64,000 nucleotides of DNA, taken from Lysobacter oculi. Lineage in GTDB: Bacteria; Pseudomonadota; Gammaproteobacteria; Xanthomonadales; Xanthomonadaceae. The position numbers and the translations under genes are program-made. The stretch spans positions 1,374,001 through 1,438,000 of the forward strand of contig NZ_CP029556.1 in the NCBI RefSeq assembly GCF_003293695.1, written 5' to 3'. The notes beneath the pieces are model-generated. The model did no database searches and was not told the DNA's origin. It saw only the letters and a program-made list of their open reading frames with translations. Position 1 is the first letter of the stretch. Each line of letters starts with the position of its first letter. This document shows positions 1-10,356 of this stretch, in pieces.

Positions 1-280
1 CCAGCATGTCGGTACCGGCGCCATAGGTCTGCACCTGCGCGCTTTCGAAGCCCGCCGCGGCCAGCCGCTCGCGGACCGCGTCCACGCCCGGCGCCTGCTG
101 GAAGTGCAGCTCGACGCCCACGCCGCCGGTGAAGTCCAGCGCGTAGTTGAAGCCCTTGGTGGCGATCGCGCCGATCGCGACCAGCGCCAGCACCACCGAC
201 AGCATGATCGCCGGCCAGCGCAGGCGCATGAAGTCGATCTTGGTGTCGTTCGGAATCAGGTGGAGGGGAAACAGTTTCAT
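1..280 (-). CDS. secF: Protein translocase subunit SecF (N-terminal part, cut by window edge)
   Basis: The visible 93 residues are the SecF N-terminus: a short cytoplasmic lead, one membrane segment (about residues 22-40) and the family signature FNYALDFTGGVGVEL that begins the first periplasmic domain. SecF with SecD forms the RND-like complex that uses the proton gradient to help SecYEG finish export across the inner membrane. The ATG at 280 lies 12 bases after the secD stop, as expected for the yajC-secD-secF operon. The rest of the gene lies to the left of the window. Confidence 0.95.
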   Translation of the reverse strand, partial: MKLFPLHLIPNDTKIDFMRLRWPAIMLSVVLALVAIGAIATKGFNYALDFTGGVGVELHFQQAPGVDAVRERLAAAGFESAQVQTYGAGTDML

Positions 281-292
281 GCGTGGATTCCG

Positions 293-2167
293 TCAGATGG
301 CCAGCGTCTTGAGCTTCTTGCGGCGGCCGTAGATCAACGTGGCCAGGGCGCGCGACACCGTCACCGCGGTGAAGACCGAGGTCAGGATGCCGATGACCAT
401 CGTCAGCGCGAAGCCCTTGAGCGGGCCGGTGCCGAAGGCGTACAGCGCGATGCCGGCGAGTAGCGCGGTCATGTTGGCGTCGAAGATGGTGCCCGAGGCG
501 CGGTCGTAGCCGGTCGCGATCGCCGCCTTGGGTGGCATGCCGGCGCGCAACTCCTCGCGTATGCGTTCGTTGATGAGCACGTTGGCGTCCACCGACATCG
601 CCACGGTCAGCGCCAGACCGGCGAAGCCCGGCAAGGTCATGGTCGCGCCGAACAGCGACAGCACCGCCACCACCATCAGCAGGTTCATCAGCAGCGCGAG
701 GCAGGTGATCAAGCCGAACATGCGGTAGTAGATGAGGAAGAACGCCAGGGTGAACAGGAACGAGAACAGGACCGCCTTGGTGCCGCGCTCCACGTTCTCC
801 TTGCCGAGGCTCGGGCCGACCGTGCGCTGGTCGGCGAAGAACATCGGCGCGGCCAGCGCGCCCGACTTCAACTGCTTGGCCAGGCTCTGCGCTTCTTCCT
901 GCGACAGGCCGGTGGTGTGGAACTGGTTGCCGAACACGCCCTGGATGGTCGAGGCGCTGATCACGCGTTCGTCGACGCGCGAGGACTGCACTTCCCTGCC
1001 ATCGACCATGGTCACGGTCGGGATGCGCTCGATGTACACCACGCCGAGGCGCTGGCCGACATGGCCGATGGTGTGGTCGAGCATGCGCTTGCCGCCCGCG
1101 GCGTTGAGCGTGATGCTCACGTCCGGAGATCCGGACTGCGCGTCCATGCCGGGCACCGCCGACAGCAGCTGGTCACCCGAGACCAGCACGCGCTTGGAGA
1201 GCAGGATCGGCTGGCCGTCCTGCTTGGTGTAGATGCGCGAGTCCGGCGGCACCTGGCCGCTCGCCTTGGCGGCGGCGGCGGCGGCTTCGTCGCCGGTGAC
1301 GGCGCGGAATTCCAGCGTCGCGGTGGCGCCGATCTGGCGCTTGGCTTCCGCCGTGTCCTGCAGGCCGGGCAGCTGGATCACCAGGCGGTCGGCGCCCTGG
1401 CGCTGCAGCACCGGCTCGGCCACGCCCAGCGCGTTGATGCGCTCGGCGATGACGGTGCGGTTCTGGTCGACGGCATCGACCGCGATCTTGTTGATGTCCG
1501 CTTCGGACAGGCGCGCGACCAGCAGGCCGTTCTCGGTCGACCATGTGAAGCCGGGGCCGCCCGCGCCGGGGTTGCCGAGGCCCTTCACCAGCGCCGCCTG
1601 CGCGGCGTCAGTGGAACTGCCGGGCTGCATCGCCACGGCCACGCTGTGGTCGGCGCGCACATCCACCGAGCGGTAGTTCAGGCGTGCATCGCGCAGGATG
1701 CCGCGCATGTTCTCGGCATAGGCATCCATGCGCTTCTGGATCGCCGCGCCCTGGTCCACCTGCATCAGGAAGTGGATGCCGCCCTGCAGGTCGAGGCCGA
1801 GCGACATCGGCTTGGCGCCGATGCTTTCCAGCCACTTCGGCACGGTCGGCAGCAGGTTCAGCGCCACCGAGTAGTCCTGCCCCAGCGTCTCGCGCAGGGC
1901 GTCCTGCAGCTGGGTCTGCTGGTCGGGCGAGTTCAGCCGCACCATGACGGTGTCGTCCTTCGCCATCTCGACCGCCTTCGGCTTGAGGCCGGCCTTGGCG
2001 ATGCCCTGCTCCACCTCCTGCCGCAGGGTGATGCCGGTGGCGGCGCCGCGGTTGGCGGTCACCTGGACCGAGGGGTCCTTCGGGTAGAGGTTGGGCAGCG
2101 AGTAGATGGTGCTGACCAGCAGCACCAGCACGATGACGGCGTATTTCCAGCGCGGAAACTCAAGCAT
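293..2167 (-). CDS. secD: Protein translocase subunit SecD
   Basis: A 624-residue SecD, close to the 615 of E. coli. It starts MLEFPRWKY and has one N-terminal membrane segment, a large periplasmic region with the LGLDLQGGIHF signature, and a C-terminal bundle of five membrane helices including the conserved MSVDANVLINERIREEL stretch. A GTG nine bases upstream (2176) is in frame, but the ATG at 2167 gives the usual family N-terminus. It lies between yajC and secF in the Sec accessory operon and acts in the inner membrane. Confidence 0.96.
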   Translation of the reverse strand: MLEFPRWKYAVIVLVLLVSTIYSLPNLYPKDPSVQVTANRGAATGITLRQEVEQGIAKAGLKPKAVEMAKDDTVMVRLNSPDQQTQLQDALRETLGQDYSVALNLLPTVPKWLESIGAKPMSLGLDLQGGIHFLMQVDQGAAIQKRMDAYAENMRGILRDARLNYRSVDVRADHSVAVAMQPGSSTDAAQAALVKGLGNPGAGGPGFTWSTENGLLVARLSEADINKIAVDAVDQNRTVIAERINALGVAEPVLQRQGADRLVIQLPGLQDTAEAKRQIGATATLEFRAVTGDEAAAAAAKASGQVPPDSRIYTKQDGQPILLSKRVLVSGDQLLSAVPGMDAQSGSPDVSITLNAAGGKRMLDHTIGHVGQRLGVVYIERIPTVTMVDGREVQSSRVDERVISASTIQGVFGNQFHTTGLSQEEAQSLAKQLKSGALAAPMFFADQRTVGPSLGKENVERGTKAVLFSFLFTLAFFLIYYRMFGLITCLALLMNLLMVVAVLSLFGATMTLPGFAGLALTVAMSVDANVLINERIREELRAGMPPKAAIATGYDRASGTIFDANMTALLAGIALYAFGTGPLKGFALTMVIGILTSVFTAVTVSRALATLIYGRRKKLKTLAI

Positions 2168-2218
2168 GTCGATCACCCGCGCGACCCGTCGCGGGCCGCG
2201 CGCTAGGAGTGGAAAGGA

Positions 2219-2560
2219 TCAGGAGGCCTTCAGCGAGCCCTTCGGCAGCACGTTGCCGATGGCCGACTTCTGCACGCGGACGCGGACGTTGTCGGCGATC
2301 TCGACGGTGACGAAGTTGTCGCCGATGTCGGTGACCACGCCGGCCAGGCCGCCGTTGGTGAGGATCTCGTCGCCCTTGTTGAGCGCTTCGAGCATCGAAC
2401 GGTGCTCCTTGGCGCGCTTCATCTGCGGACGGATCATCAGGAAGTACATCACCGCGATCAGGATCAGCGGCATCAGCATCATCCCCAGGCCGCCCTGCGG
2501 CTGCGCGGCGGGGGCAGCCTGCGCGTAGGCGGCGGGAATCAGGAAATCGAGCAGGTTCAT
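2219..2560 (-). CDS. yajC: Preprotein translocase accessory subunit YajC
   Basis: A 113-residue protein with a short N-terminus, one hydrophobic membrane helix (GMMLMPLILIAVMYFLMI, about residues 26-43), the RPQMKRAKEH stretch and a small soluble beta domain (KGDEILTNGGLAGVV). This is the standard YajC layout. YajC associates with SecDF and SecYEG at the inner membrane. The order tgt-yajC-secD-secF on one strand matches the conserved proteobacterial operon. Confidence 0.96.
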   Translation of the reverse strand: MNLLDFLIPAAYAQAAPAAQPQGGLGMMLMPLILIAVMYFLMIRPQMKRAKEHRSMLEALNKGDEILTNGGLAGVVTDIGDNFVTVEIADNVRVRVQKSAIGNVLPKGSLKAS

Positions 2561-2637
2561 CGGGTCATCCGGTCAAAATCAACGGGGAATTATGCCATGC
2601 GGCCTCTTGGGCCGATTTGCAAGGGCCCGTGGGCGAT

Positions 2638-3894
<1,257 letters not shown>

Positions 3895-4935
3895 TCACGC
3901 ATCGGGCGCTCCCCACAGCAACATCGCATCCCCATAGCTGAAGAAGCGGTAGCGCGCATCGACCGCATGGGCATAGGCATCGAGGATGCGTTCGCGCCCG
4001 GCAAACGCCGAGACCAGCATCAGCAAGGTGCTTTCCGGCAGGTGGAAATTGGTGACCATCGCGTCGACGCTTTCGATGCGATAGCCCGGGAAGATGAAGA
4101 TGCGGGTCTCACCGGCGAACGGCTGCAGCTCGCCGTCGCGCATCGCGCTTTCCAGCGAGCGCACCACGGTGGTGCCGACCGCGATCACCCGGCCGCCGCG
4201 TGCGCGCGTGCGGCGCACCTGCTGCACCAGTTCGGCGCCCACATTGAGCCACTCGCTGTGCATCACGTGATCGCCCACGTCATCGACACGCATCGGCTGG
4301 AAGGTGCCGGCACCGACATGCAGGGTGACGTGGCCGAACTCGACGCCCTTCGCACGCAGCGCCTCCAGCAGCGCCTCGTCGAAATGCAGGCCGGCGGTCG
4401 GTGCGGCGACGGCGCCCGGTTCGCGCGCGAACACGGTCTGGTAGCGCTCGGCATCGGCGGCATCGGGCACGCGCTCGATGTAGGGCGGCAGCGGCAGGCG
4501 GCCGGCATCGACCAGCCACTTGTCCAGCGGCGCATCGACATGGAATCGGAGGTGGTGGAAGGCCTCATCGCGGCCCAGCACCTCGACTTCGCCACCGGCA
4601 TCCAGCGTGATGCGCGAGCCCGGCTTCGGCGTCTTGCTGGCGCCGACCTGCGCACGCGCCTCGTTGCCGGGCAGCACGCGCTCGATCAGGATTTCGACGC
4701 GGCCACCGGTTTCCTTCGTGCCGAACAGTCGCGCCGGGATGACGCGGGTGTCGTTGAAGACCAGCAGGTCGCCTTCGCGCAGCAGGTCCGGCAGGTCGCG
4801 GATGCCACGGTCCTCGAACGGCGCGTCACCCGGCGGCACCAGCAGCAGCCGGCTGGCCGAACGCTCGGGCAGCGGCGCCTGCGCGATCAGCGCGGGCGGC
4901 AGGTCGAAATGGAAATCGGACTTCTTCAAGGACAC
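3895..4935 (-). CDS. queA: S-adenosylmethionine:tRNA ribosyltransferase-isomerase
   Basis: Transfers and isomerises the ribosyl moiety of SAM onto preQ1-tRNA to make epoxyqueuosine. The 346-residue product starts [19 protein letters not shown], contains the signatures [14 protein letters not shown] and [12 protein letters not shown], and ends with the conserved [18 protein letters not shown] block. Length matches the family. It is the first gene of the queA-tgt-yajC-secD-secF run, 120 bases before tgt. Confidence 0.97.
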   Translation of the reverse strand: MSLKKSDFHFDLPPALIAQAPLPERSASRLLLVPPGDAPFEDRGIRDLPDLLREGDLLVFNDTRVIPARLFGTKETGGRVEILIERVLPGNEARAQVGASKTPKPGSRITLDAGGEVEVLGRDEAFHHLRFHVDAPLDKWLVDAGRLPLPPYIERVPDAADAERYQTVFAREPGAVAAPTAGLHFDEALLEALRAKGVEFGHVTLHVGAGTFQPMRVDDVGDHVMHSEWLNVGAELVQQVRRTRARGGRVIAVGTTVVRSLESAMRDGELQPFAGETRIFIFPGYRIESVDAMVTNFHLPESTLLMLVSAFAGRERILDAYAHAVDARYRFFSYGDAMLLWGAPDA

Positions 4936-4986
4936 GGCGGGCGATGGCGGATGCGCATTCTAAAGCGTGCGTATGCGCCGCTTCCC

Positions 4987-5418
4987 TCAGCGGTCGAACT
5001 TGGTGGACAGCACGATCGACGAGGTGGTGCGCTCCACGCCGTCCACGCTGCCGATGCGGTCGGTCAGCTCGTCCATCGCCTCCACCGTCGGCACCGTGCC
5101 CAGCGCGACCAGGTCCGACGGCCCGCTGACCGAATGCAGGGCGCGGACTTCCGACATCGCGCGCAGGGCCTCGACCACGTCCGGCATCCGGCGCGGCTGC
5201 ACGGTCACCGAGATATAGGCCCGGATGTGGCTGCGTTCGGCGGCCTCGGACACGCGGACCGTGTAGCCGGCGATCACGCCTTCGCGCTGCAGGCGCTCGA
5301 TGCGGCTCTGCACCGTGGTCCGCGACAGCCTGAGCCGGCGCGCGATGTCGGCGGTCGAGGCGCGGGCGTTTTCGCGCAGCAGGCTGAGCAGTTGCTGGTC
5401 GGTGTCGGTGATCTTCAT
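4987..5418 (-). CDS. AsnC/Lrp-family transcriptional regulator
   Basis: A 143-residue regulator. The N-terminal winged helix-turn-helix is D-x-x-Q-Q-L-L-x-x-L-R-E-N-A-R-A-S-T-A-D-I-A (about residues 5-50) and the C-terminal ligand-sensing RAM domain follows (IRAYISVTV to the end). The frame is open 63 bases further upstream, but the ATG at 5418 gives the normal Lrp start. It is divergent from the aminotransferase gene at 5538, so it probably controls that gene in response to an amino acid. The inducer cannot be read from sequence. Confidence 0.92.
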   Translation of the reverse strand: MKITDTDQQLLSLLRENARASTADIARRLRLSRTTVQSRIERLQREGVIAGYTVRVSEAAERSHIRAYISVTVQPRRMPDVVEALRAMSEVRALHSVSGPSDLVALGTVPTVEAMDELTDRIGSVDGVERTTSSIVLSTKFDR

Positions 5419-5440
5419 CGAATCGCGGGCCAATCTTCGG

Positions 5441-5475
5441 CAGATTGCCGAAATAATCTGATATTTCGTCAGATT
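5441..5475. promoter_or_regulatory. Overlapping inverted repeats between the Lrp-type gene and the aminotransferase gene
   Basis: Two inverted repeats share their central arm: CAGATT (5441-5446) with AATCTG (5455-5460), and AATCTGA (5455-5461) with TCAGATT (5469-5475). A further pair, ATTTCGTC (5463-5470) and GACGAAAT (5490-5497), lies beside them. The AT-rich 119-bp divergent spacer and the spaced palindromes fit an Lrp-family operator serving both genes. Use as an operator is inferred. Confidence 0.6.
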
Positions 5476-5537
5476 CCGCACTACCTTCCGACGAAATTAT
5501 CCAGATAATTGGGGTTTGCATCGACTTCGGGGCTCCC

Positions 5538-7025
5538 ATGAACCTGCTCGACACCCTGGCGCCGCTGCGCGCCCACGGCCACGCCCGCACCACCGGCCTG
5601 GATGACGCCACCCTCGCCCGCTTCGCCGCCACCCATCCGGCGCTTGTGGAAGCCGTGCAGGCCGCCGCCGCCGAGTACGCGGTCATCGCCCGCGAATTCC
5701 CCGAACTGCTCGACCTGGACGAGGCCGCGCAGGCGGAGAAGATCCAGGCCGGCTTCGTCAATTTCTATTCGGCCGACACGGTCAACCCGTATGTCGCGCT
5801 GGCCGCGCGCGGGCCGTGGGTGGTCACGCTCAAGGGCGCGGTGCTGCACGACTCCGGCGGCTACGGGATGCTCGGTCTCGGCCACACGCCGCAGCCGGTG
5901 CTCGATGCCATGGCCAAGCCGCAGGTGATGGCCAACATCATGACCCCCAACATCGCCCAGCTGAAGTTCGACCGGGCGATGCGCAAGGAGATCGGCCAGA
6001 CCATCGGCGGCTGTCCGTACGCGCACTTCATGTGCCTCAACTCGGGGTCGGAATCGGTGTCGCTGGCGTCGCGCATCGTCGACACCAACGCCAAGACCAT
6101 GACCGATGCAGGCGCCCGCCATGCCGGCAAGACCATCAAGCGCCTGGTGGTGAAGGGCGCGTTCCACGGCCGCACCGAGCGCCCGGCGCTGTATTCGGAT
6201 TCCAGCCGCAAGAACTACGTGCAGTACCTGGCCAGCTTCCGCGGCGAGGATTCGGTCATCACCGTGCCGCCTTACGACGTGGCTGCGCTGGAGAAGGCCT
6301 TTGCCGATGCCGAGACGAACGGCTGGTTCATCGAGGCGATGTTCCTGGAGCCGGTGATGGGCGAAGGCGATCCGGGCCGCAGCGTGCCGCGCGCCTTCTA
6401 CGATGCCGCCCGCGAGCTCACCCGTGCGCATGGCGCCCTGCTGCTGGTCGATTCGATCCAGGCCGGCCTGCGCGCGACCGGCTATCTCTCCATTGTCGAC
6501 TACCCCGGTTTCGAGGGCATCGCCGCGCCGGATCTGGAGACCTACTCCAAGGCGCTCAACGCCGGCCAGTACCCGCTGTCGGTGGTCGCCGTCACCGAAT
6601 CCGCCGCCGCCATCTACAAGCGCGGCCTGTACGGCAACACCATGACCGCCAACCCGCGTGCGTTGGATGTCGCGATCACCGTGCTCGGCCAGCTCACGCC
6701 CGCGCTGCGCGCCAACATCCGCGACCGTGGCACGCAGGCCGTGCAGAAGCTGGAAGCGTTGAAGGCCGAACTCGGCGGCATGATCACCAAGGTCCAGGGC
6801 ACCGGCCTGCTGTTCTCCTGCGAGCTGGCGCCGGGCTTCAAGGGCTACGGCACGGGCAGCGCCGAGGAATGGATGCGCGAACAGGGCATCGGCGTAATCC
6901 ACGGCGGCGAGAACTCGCTGCGCTTCACCCCGCATTTCGCGATGGACGGAGCCGAACTGGACCTGCTGGTGTCGATGGTCAAGCGCGCGCTGCAGGAAGG
7001 CCCGCGGGTCGAACAGGCGGCCTGA
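5538..7025 (+). CDS. Class III aminotransferase (PLP-dependent), substrate unknown
   Basis: A 495-residue fold-type I PLP enzyme of the class III group (ornithine/GABA/lysine aminotransferase superfamily). Visible features are the N-terminal glycine-rich GGYGMLGLGHTPQPV block, LNSGSESVSLASR for the phosphate cup, Asp305 in LLLVDSIQAG and the presumed Schiff-base Lys338 in TYSKALNAGQYP. The usual DEVQTG motif reads DSIQAG here, a moderate departure. The divergent Lrp-type regulator suggests a catabolic role on an amino acid or diamine. The exact substrate is not determinable from sequence. Confidence 0.85.
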   Translation: MNLLDTLAPLRAHGHARTTGLDDATLARFAATHPALVEAVQAAAAEYAVIAREFPELLDLDEAAQAEKIQAGFVNFYSADTVNPYVALAARGPWVVTLKGAVLHDSGGYGMLGLGHTPQPVLDAMAKPQVMANIMTPNIAQLKFDRAMRKEIGQTIGGCPYAHFMCLNSGSESVSLASRIVDTNAKTMTDAGARHAGKTIKRLVVKGAFHGRTERPALYSDSSRKNYVQYLASFRGEDSVITVPPYDVAALEKAFADAETNGWFIEAMFLEPVMGEGDPGRSVPRAFYDAARELTRAHGALLLVDSIQAGLRATGYLSIVDYPGFEGIAAPDLETYSKALNAGQYPLSVVAVTESAAAIYKRGLYGNTMTANPRALDVAITVLGQLTPALRANIRDRGTQAVQKLEALKAELGGMITKVQGTGLLFSCELAPGFKGYGTGSAEEWMREQGIGVIHGGENSLRFTPHFAMDGAELDLLVSMVKRALQEGPRVEQAA

Positions 7026-7048
7026 TCGCCCTTCGCCACGGAAACAGA

Positions 7049-7074
7049 AACGCCCCGCATGCGGGGCGTTTTTT
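7049..7074 (+). terminator. Rho-independent terminator after the aminotransferase gene
   Basis: AACGCCCCGC and GCGGGGCGTT pair around an AT loop and run directly into a T tract. It lies 24 bases past the aminotransferase stop, and the next gene ends on the opposite strand at 7096. Confidence 0.9.
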
Positions 7075-7095
7075 CGTGCGCGATGTGGCTTCGGC

Positions 7096-7734
7096 TCAGG
7101 GCTTCGCCGGGTAGCGCTTCATCGCGGCATCAATGACCGCACGGGCTTCGGCGGCATCGCCCCAGCCGTTGAGCTGCACGGTCTTGCCACCGCGCGGCAG
7201 CTGCTTGTAGACGCGGAAGAAGGCCTCGATGCGCTCGATTTCCTGCGCCGGCAGATCTTTCAGTTCGCTCATGCCGGCATAGCTGGCATCGACCTCATCC
7301 ACCGGCACGCCGATGATCTTCTCGTCGGCCTCGCCGCCATCGACCATGCGCAGCACGCCCAGCGGCCGGAAGCGGATCACGCTGCCCGGATGCAACGGCG
7401 CACGCGTGAGCACCAGCGCATCCAGCGGGTCGCCATCGCCGGCGAGCGTGCGCGGCATCGAGCCGTAATTGGCCGGATACGCCATCGGCATCGCGATGAA
7501 GCGGTCGACGTGCAACAGGCCGTCTTCGCCCATCTCGTACTTGGTGAAGCCGCCGGCGGGAATCTCCACCACCAGCAAGGCCTCGGCCGGCGCGTTCTCC
7601 GCTTGCGCGATGGCGAACGGATGCACCCACGCGGGCGGCGCGGCAAATGCCGCCAACGGCAGCGCGAAGCCATACGCGATGACGATGGCGAGGCGACGCA
7701 TCACCGCCACGCGTCGCGTTCGGCGGCGGCTCAT
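7096..7734 (-). CDS. Exported family I inorganic pyrophosphatase
   Basis: A 212-residue soluble-type pyrophosphatase. It has the family I signature GDGDPLDALV and the upstream E-IPAG-KYE and NYG blocks, preceded by an Arg-rich lead and a hydrophobic segment (MRRLAIVIAYGFALPLAAFA) that reads as a signal peptide. Cytoplasmic Ppa has no signal peptide, so this copy probably acts in the periplasm. The ATG at 7734 overlaps the phosphoesterase stop by four bases (ATGA), which supports that start and implies translational coupling. Together with the phytase and phosphoesterase it would release phosphate from external polyphosphorylated compounds. Confidence 0.85.
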   Translation of the reverse strand: MSRRRTRRVAVMRRLAIVIAYGFALPLAAFAAPPAWVHPFAIAQAENAPAEALLVVEIPAGGFTKYEMGEDGLLHVDRFIAMPMAYPANYGSMPRTLAGDGDPLDALVLTRAPLHPGSVIRFRPLGVLRMVDGGEADEKIIGVPVDEVDASYAGMSELKDLPAQEIERIEAFFRVYKQLPRGGKTVQLNGWGDAAEARAVIDAAMKRYPAKP

Positions 7735-9137
7735 TCCCAGCACCGGTCGCTGCGGCCACCAAGCGTGGCATCGCGATGCGTGCAATCGCGTTCGGCGATG
7801 CGGCCTTCGCGGATCTCGCGCAGCTGCTTGCGGCCCTGTGCATCGCGCACGATCTCGACATCGTCATACAGGCGACCGGTCACCGTGCGCGCCTGGTAAC
7901 GCATGCGCTGGTTGTCGATGCGCAACACCTGGAACAACTGGGTGTCTTCGGCGGTCGGCGCCATCTCGCGCTTGGCCTCGTCCGAGAGGCGGTACTGCTT
8001 GGGCCCGGCCACGCTCACCACGAACTGCGGCAGCGCCTTGCCACGCGTATCACCGGCGCGCCGTCCGTAGGTATGGTCATGGCCCTGCAGCACCAGGTCC
8101 ACGCCGTGCTTCTCCATCACCGGCACCCAGGCCGCACGCAGACGGTCACTGGCCCCACGACCGCGCGGCGAATACATCGGCTGGTGAACCAGCACGATCG
8201 ACCACGGATGCGGGTTCCGCGCCAGCACGCGATCCATCCAGCGCGTCTGCGCCTGCAGCGTGCCGAGGTCGAGCGCCGAGGTGCCATCCAGCACCACGAA
8301 GCGGACGCCCTGCGCATCGAACCAGTACGTCGTGGCCCGCGCGTGCTCGCCTTCCGCACCGTTGCGGGGCAGCGCGAAAGCCTGCATCCACGACTCGCCG
8401 AGCACGCGACGCTCCTGCGGCGTGTCCTCGAACTCCTCGCGGTATTCGTGGTTGCCGATGGCCGGCGCGACCAGCATCACGTCGGGCAGGTCGCCGGCGG
8501 CTTCGAACCACTCGCCCCACTCGTTGTCGTCCACCGCTTCGGCGACCAGATCTCCGGCATAAAGCGCGAGCGTGGCGTCCGGCGCGTGGCGCATGGCTTC
8601 GCGCATCACCCGGCTGACATGGCTCAGGTTCTTGTTCTGCGTGTCACCGAAAAACAGCACGGTCAGCGGCTCGCCGGTCGCGGCGGCGGTGCGCAACTGG
8701 CGCCAGCCGCTCCAACTGCCCTCGCCCTGCACGCGGAACATGTAGAGCGTGTCCGGCGCCAGGCCATCGATGTCCGCGCGATGCACATGCACGCCGCCAT
8801 TGCTCGCCTGCCACGCCCGCGTGACGGCGGTGATGCGGCGCGGCTCGCCGACATCCGGCGAATCGGTGGCGATGCGGATTTCGATGACCGGCGACTGCAC
8901 GCGGTCATTGGTGCGCCAGTTCACCGCGAAGCCGCTGGATGCATCCTGCGCGGGGCTGGCGATGATGCGGTCGGGCATCGCGCTGGCGACATAGCGCGTG
9001 GAGCCCGCACGCACCGCGAGGTTGGGTTCGTTCTCGCCGGGCGATTGCGCGAAGGCCGGCGCCATCACCAGCGCGAATGCGGCCAGCACCGTCCACCCAC
9101 CCTTTCTCATCGCGGCGATCCAATCGTGTCGATGCAT
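7731..9137 (-). CDS. Exported purple-acid-phosphatase-like metallophosphoesterase
   Basis: A 468-residue protein with a signal peptide (about residues 10-30, ending APAFAQ), then a fibronectin-like N-terminal domain typical of purple acid phosphatases, then a calcineurin-type domain with the metal motifs GDTQ, GDLV, GNHEYR and GHDHTYGR. It probably hydrolyses phosphomonoesters in the periplasm or outside the cell. The ATG at 9137 is four bases after the phytase stop, and its own stop overlaps the pyrophosphatase start, so the three genes form one operon. Confidence 0.87.
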   Translation of the reverse strand: MHRHDWIAAMRKGGWTVLAAFALVMAPAFAQSPGENEPNLAVRAGSTRYVASAMPDRIIASPAQDASSGFAVNWRTNDRVQSPVIEIRIATDSPDVGEPRRITAVTRAWQASNGGVHVHRADIDGLAPDTLYMFRVQGEGSWSGWRQLRTAAATGEPLTVLFFGDTQNKNLSHVSRVMREAMRHAPDATLALYAGDLVAEAVDDNEWGEWFEAAGDLPDVMLVAPAIGNHEYREEFEDTPQERRVLGESWMQAFALPRNGAEGEHARATTYWFDAQGVRFVVLDGTSALDLGTLQAQTRWMDRVLARNPHPWSIVLVHQPMYSPRGRGASDRLRAAWVPVMEKHGVDLVLQGHDHTYGRRAGDTRGKALPQFVVSVAGPKQYRLSDEAKREMAPTAEDTQLFQVLRIDNQRMRYQARTVTGRLYDDVEIVRDAQGRKQLREIREGRIAERDCTHRDATLGGRSDRCWE

Positions 9138-9141
9138 GGTG

Positions 9142-10269
9142 TCAACGCGCCCCGCAGCCTTCGAGCGAAAGCGCCTTGGCGATGTCGCGCCAGTCGAACG
9201 CGGCCACGGCCTGGTCGTCGTCCACCGCGTAGAACACGCCCTGCGGGAAACGCGCGTCGACGCTCTGGTCCAGCCAGACGCCATCGGTATTCGCGGTGCG
9301 CTTGCCGGCGAACGCGCCGCGATGCGCCAGCGTCACCCGGTCGAACACATGGAACAGGCTGCGGTCCTTGAACTGGTCGGTGGCGATCCAGTAGCCGCTG
9401 CCATCCGCGCAGGTGAACAGCGCCATGCCTTCGGCCTGCGCCTTGAACAGCGATGCGCCGATGTCGCGACCCCGATAGCGGCCATCCAGCCCGTATTCGC
9501 GCAGGCGGGTGCCGGTTGCCACGTCTTCTTCCGACAGCAGCAGGCGATCGTGCGCCACATCGCCGAACACCGATTCCGCGATGCGGATCGCGCCCGCCTC
9601 GCCCGTGTCACCGAACGCGCCGGTCAATCGCGCCTGCCAGCCCTTGCCTTCGCGCTGCAGTGCATAGCGCTTGAAACGCTGGCCGAGTTCCGCCAGCGGC
9701 GGCGGCACGTCCTCGTCCTGCGCCGACATGTAGTTGTCGCTGACGATCACTTCATAGCCACCCGCCTGCCTGCGGACCCACAGGCCGTAGGGCTGCTTGA
9801 GATCGGACGCGCCGAACACCAGCAGCGGCTTGAAGTCCGGCAACTGGAAGACCTGCACGCGCTGATTGTCGCGCTCCACCACCAGCACCAGATCATCGAT
9901 CACCGAGATGCCGTTCGGGCGCTGCATCCGGCCCAGCGCGGTGCCGGGACCGGACACGGTGCGCAGCGTCTTGCCGGTATCACCGTCATAGATGACCAGG
10001 CGATGGGTCGCCTTGGCGGTGCCGATCAGCCAGCGCTGGCCCTGCGGCGTGCGCCAGCTGGCGGGGGAATCGATGTTTTCGTCCGGCGCGGACGCGGTGA
10101 GGAAGGCTTCCGGCACCACGACATGCGCGATGCCGGCTTCGGACAGCAGCGGATCCTTCTCGACATGCTCATCCGGCTCGCGCGCATCGGGCGTCGTGGC
10201 GGGCGGCGGCAGCGTGGCGCAACCGGCGGCCAGCACCATCGTAAGCAGCATCATGCAATGTGGTTTCAC
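9142..10269 (-). CDS. Beta-propeller (3-)phytase lipoprotein
   Basis: A 375-residue protein with a lipobox (LAAGC, Cys17) and a beta-propeller phytase body. Signatures include PNGISVIDDLVLVVERDNQRVQVFQLP, SDNYM and the calcium-binding acidic run LLSEEDVATGTRLREYGLDG. Such phytases remove phosphates from phytate in a calcium-dependent way, usually outside the cell or at the outer membrane. The start used is GTG at 10269, which gives a positively charged signal n-region; ATGs at 10254 and 10251 are alternatives. The divergent neighbour is a TonB-dependent receptor and the downstream genes are phosphatases, a coherent phytate-use set. Confidence 0.9.
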   Translation of the reverse strand: MKPHCMMLLTMVLAAGCATLPPPATTPDAREPDEHVEKDPLLSEAGIAHVVVPEAFLTASAPDENIDSPASWRTPQGQRWLIGTAKATHRLVIYDGDTGKTLRTVSGPGTALGRMQRPNGISVIDDLVLVVERDNQRVQVFQLPDFKPLLVFGASDLKQPYGLWVRRQAGGYEVIVSDNYMSAQDEDVPPPLAELGQRFKRYALQREGKGWQARLTGAFGDTGEAGAIRIAESVFGDVAHDRLLLSEEDVATGTRLREYGLDGRYRGRDIGASLFKAQAEGMALFTCADGSGYWIATDQFKDRSLFHVFDRVTLAHRGAFAGKRTANTDGVWLDQSVDARFPQGVFYAVDDDQAVAAFDWRDIAKALSLEGCGAR

Positions 10270-10356
10270 GTATTCCCCGGCGCTCGCGCATTCAACAAAC
10301 CGCAGAGATATACGACCGTTGCTTGACGGTTTCGTGTCAATCCGCGCATTGCATGA

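Noticed and set aside
5481..6935. 484-residue minus-strand frame opposite the aminotransferase
   Set aside because: Antisense to a well-supported enzyme with PLP motifs; no recognisable product.
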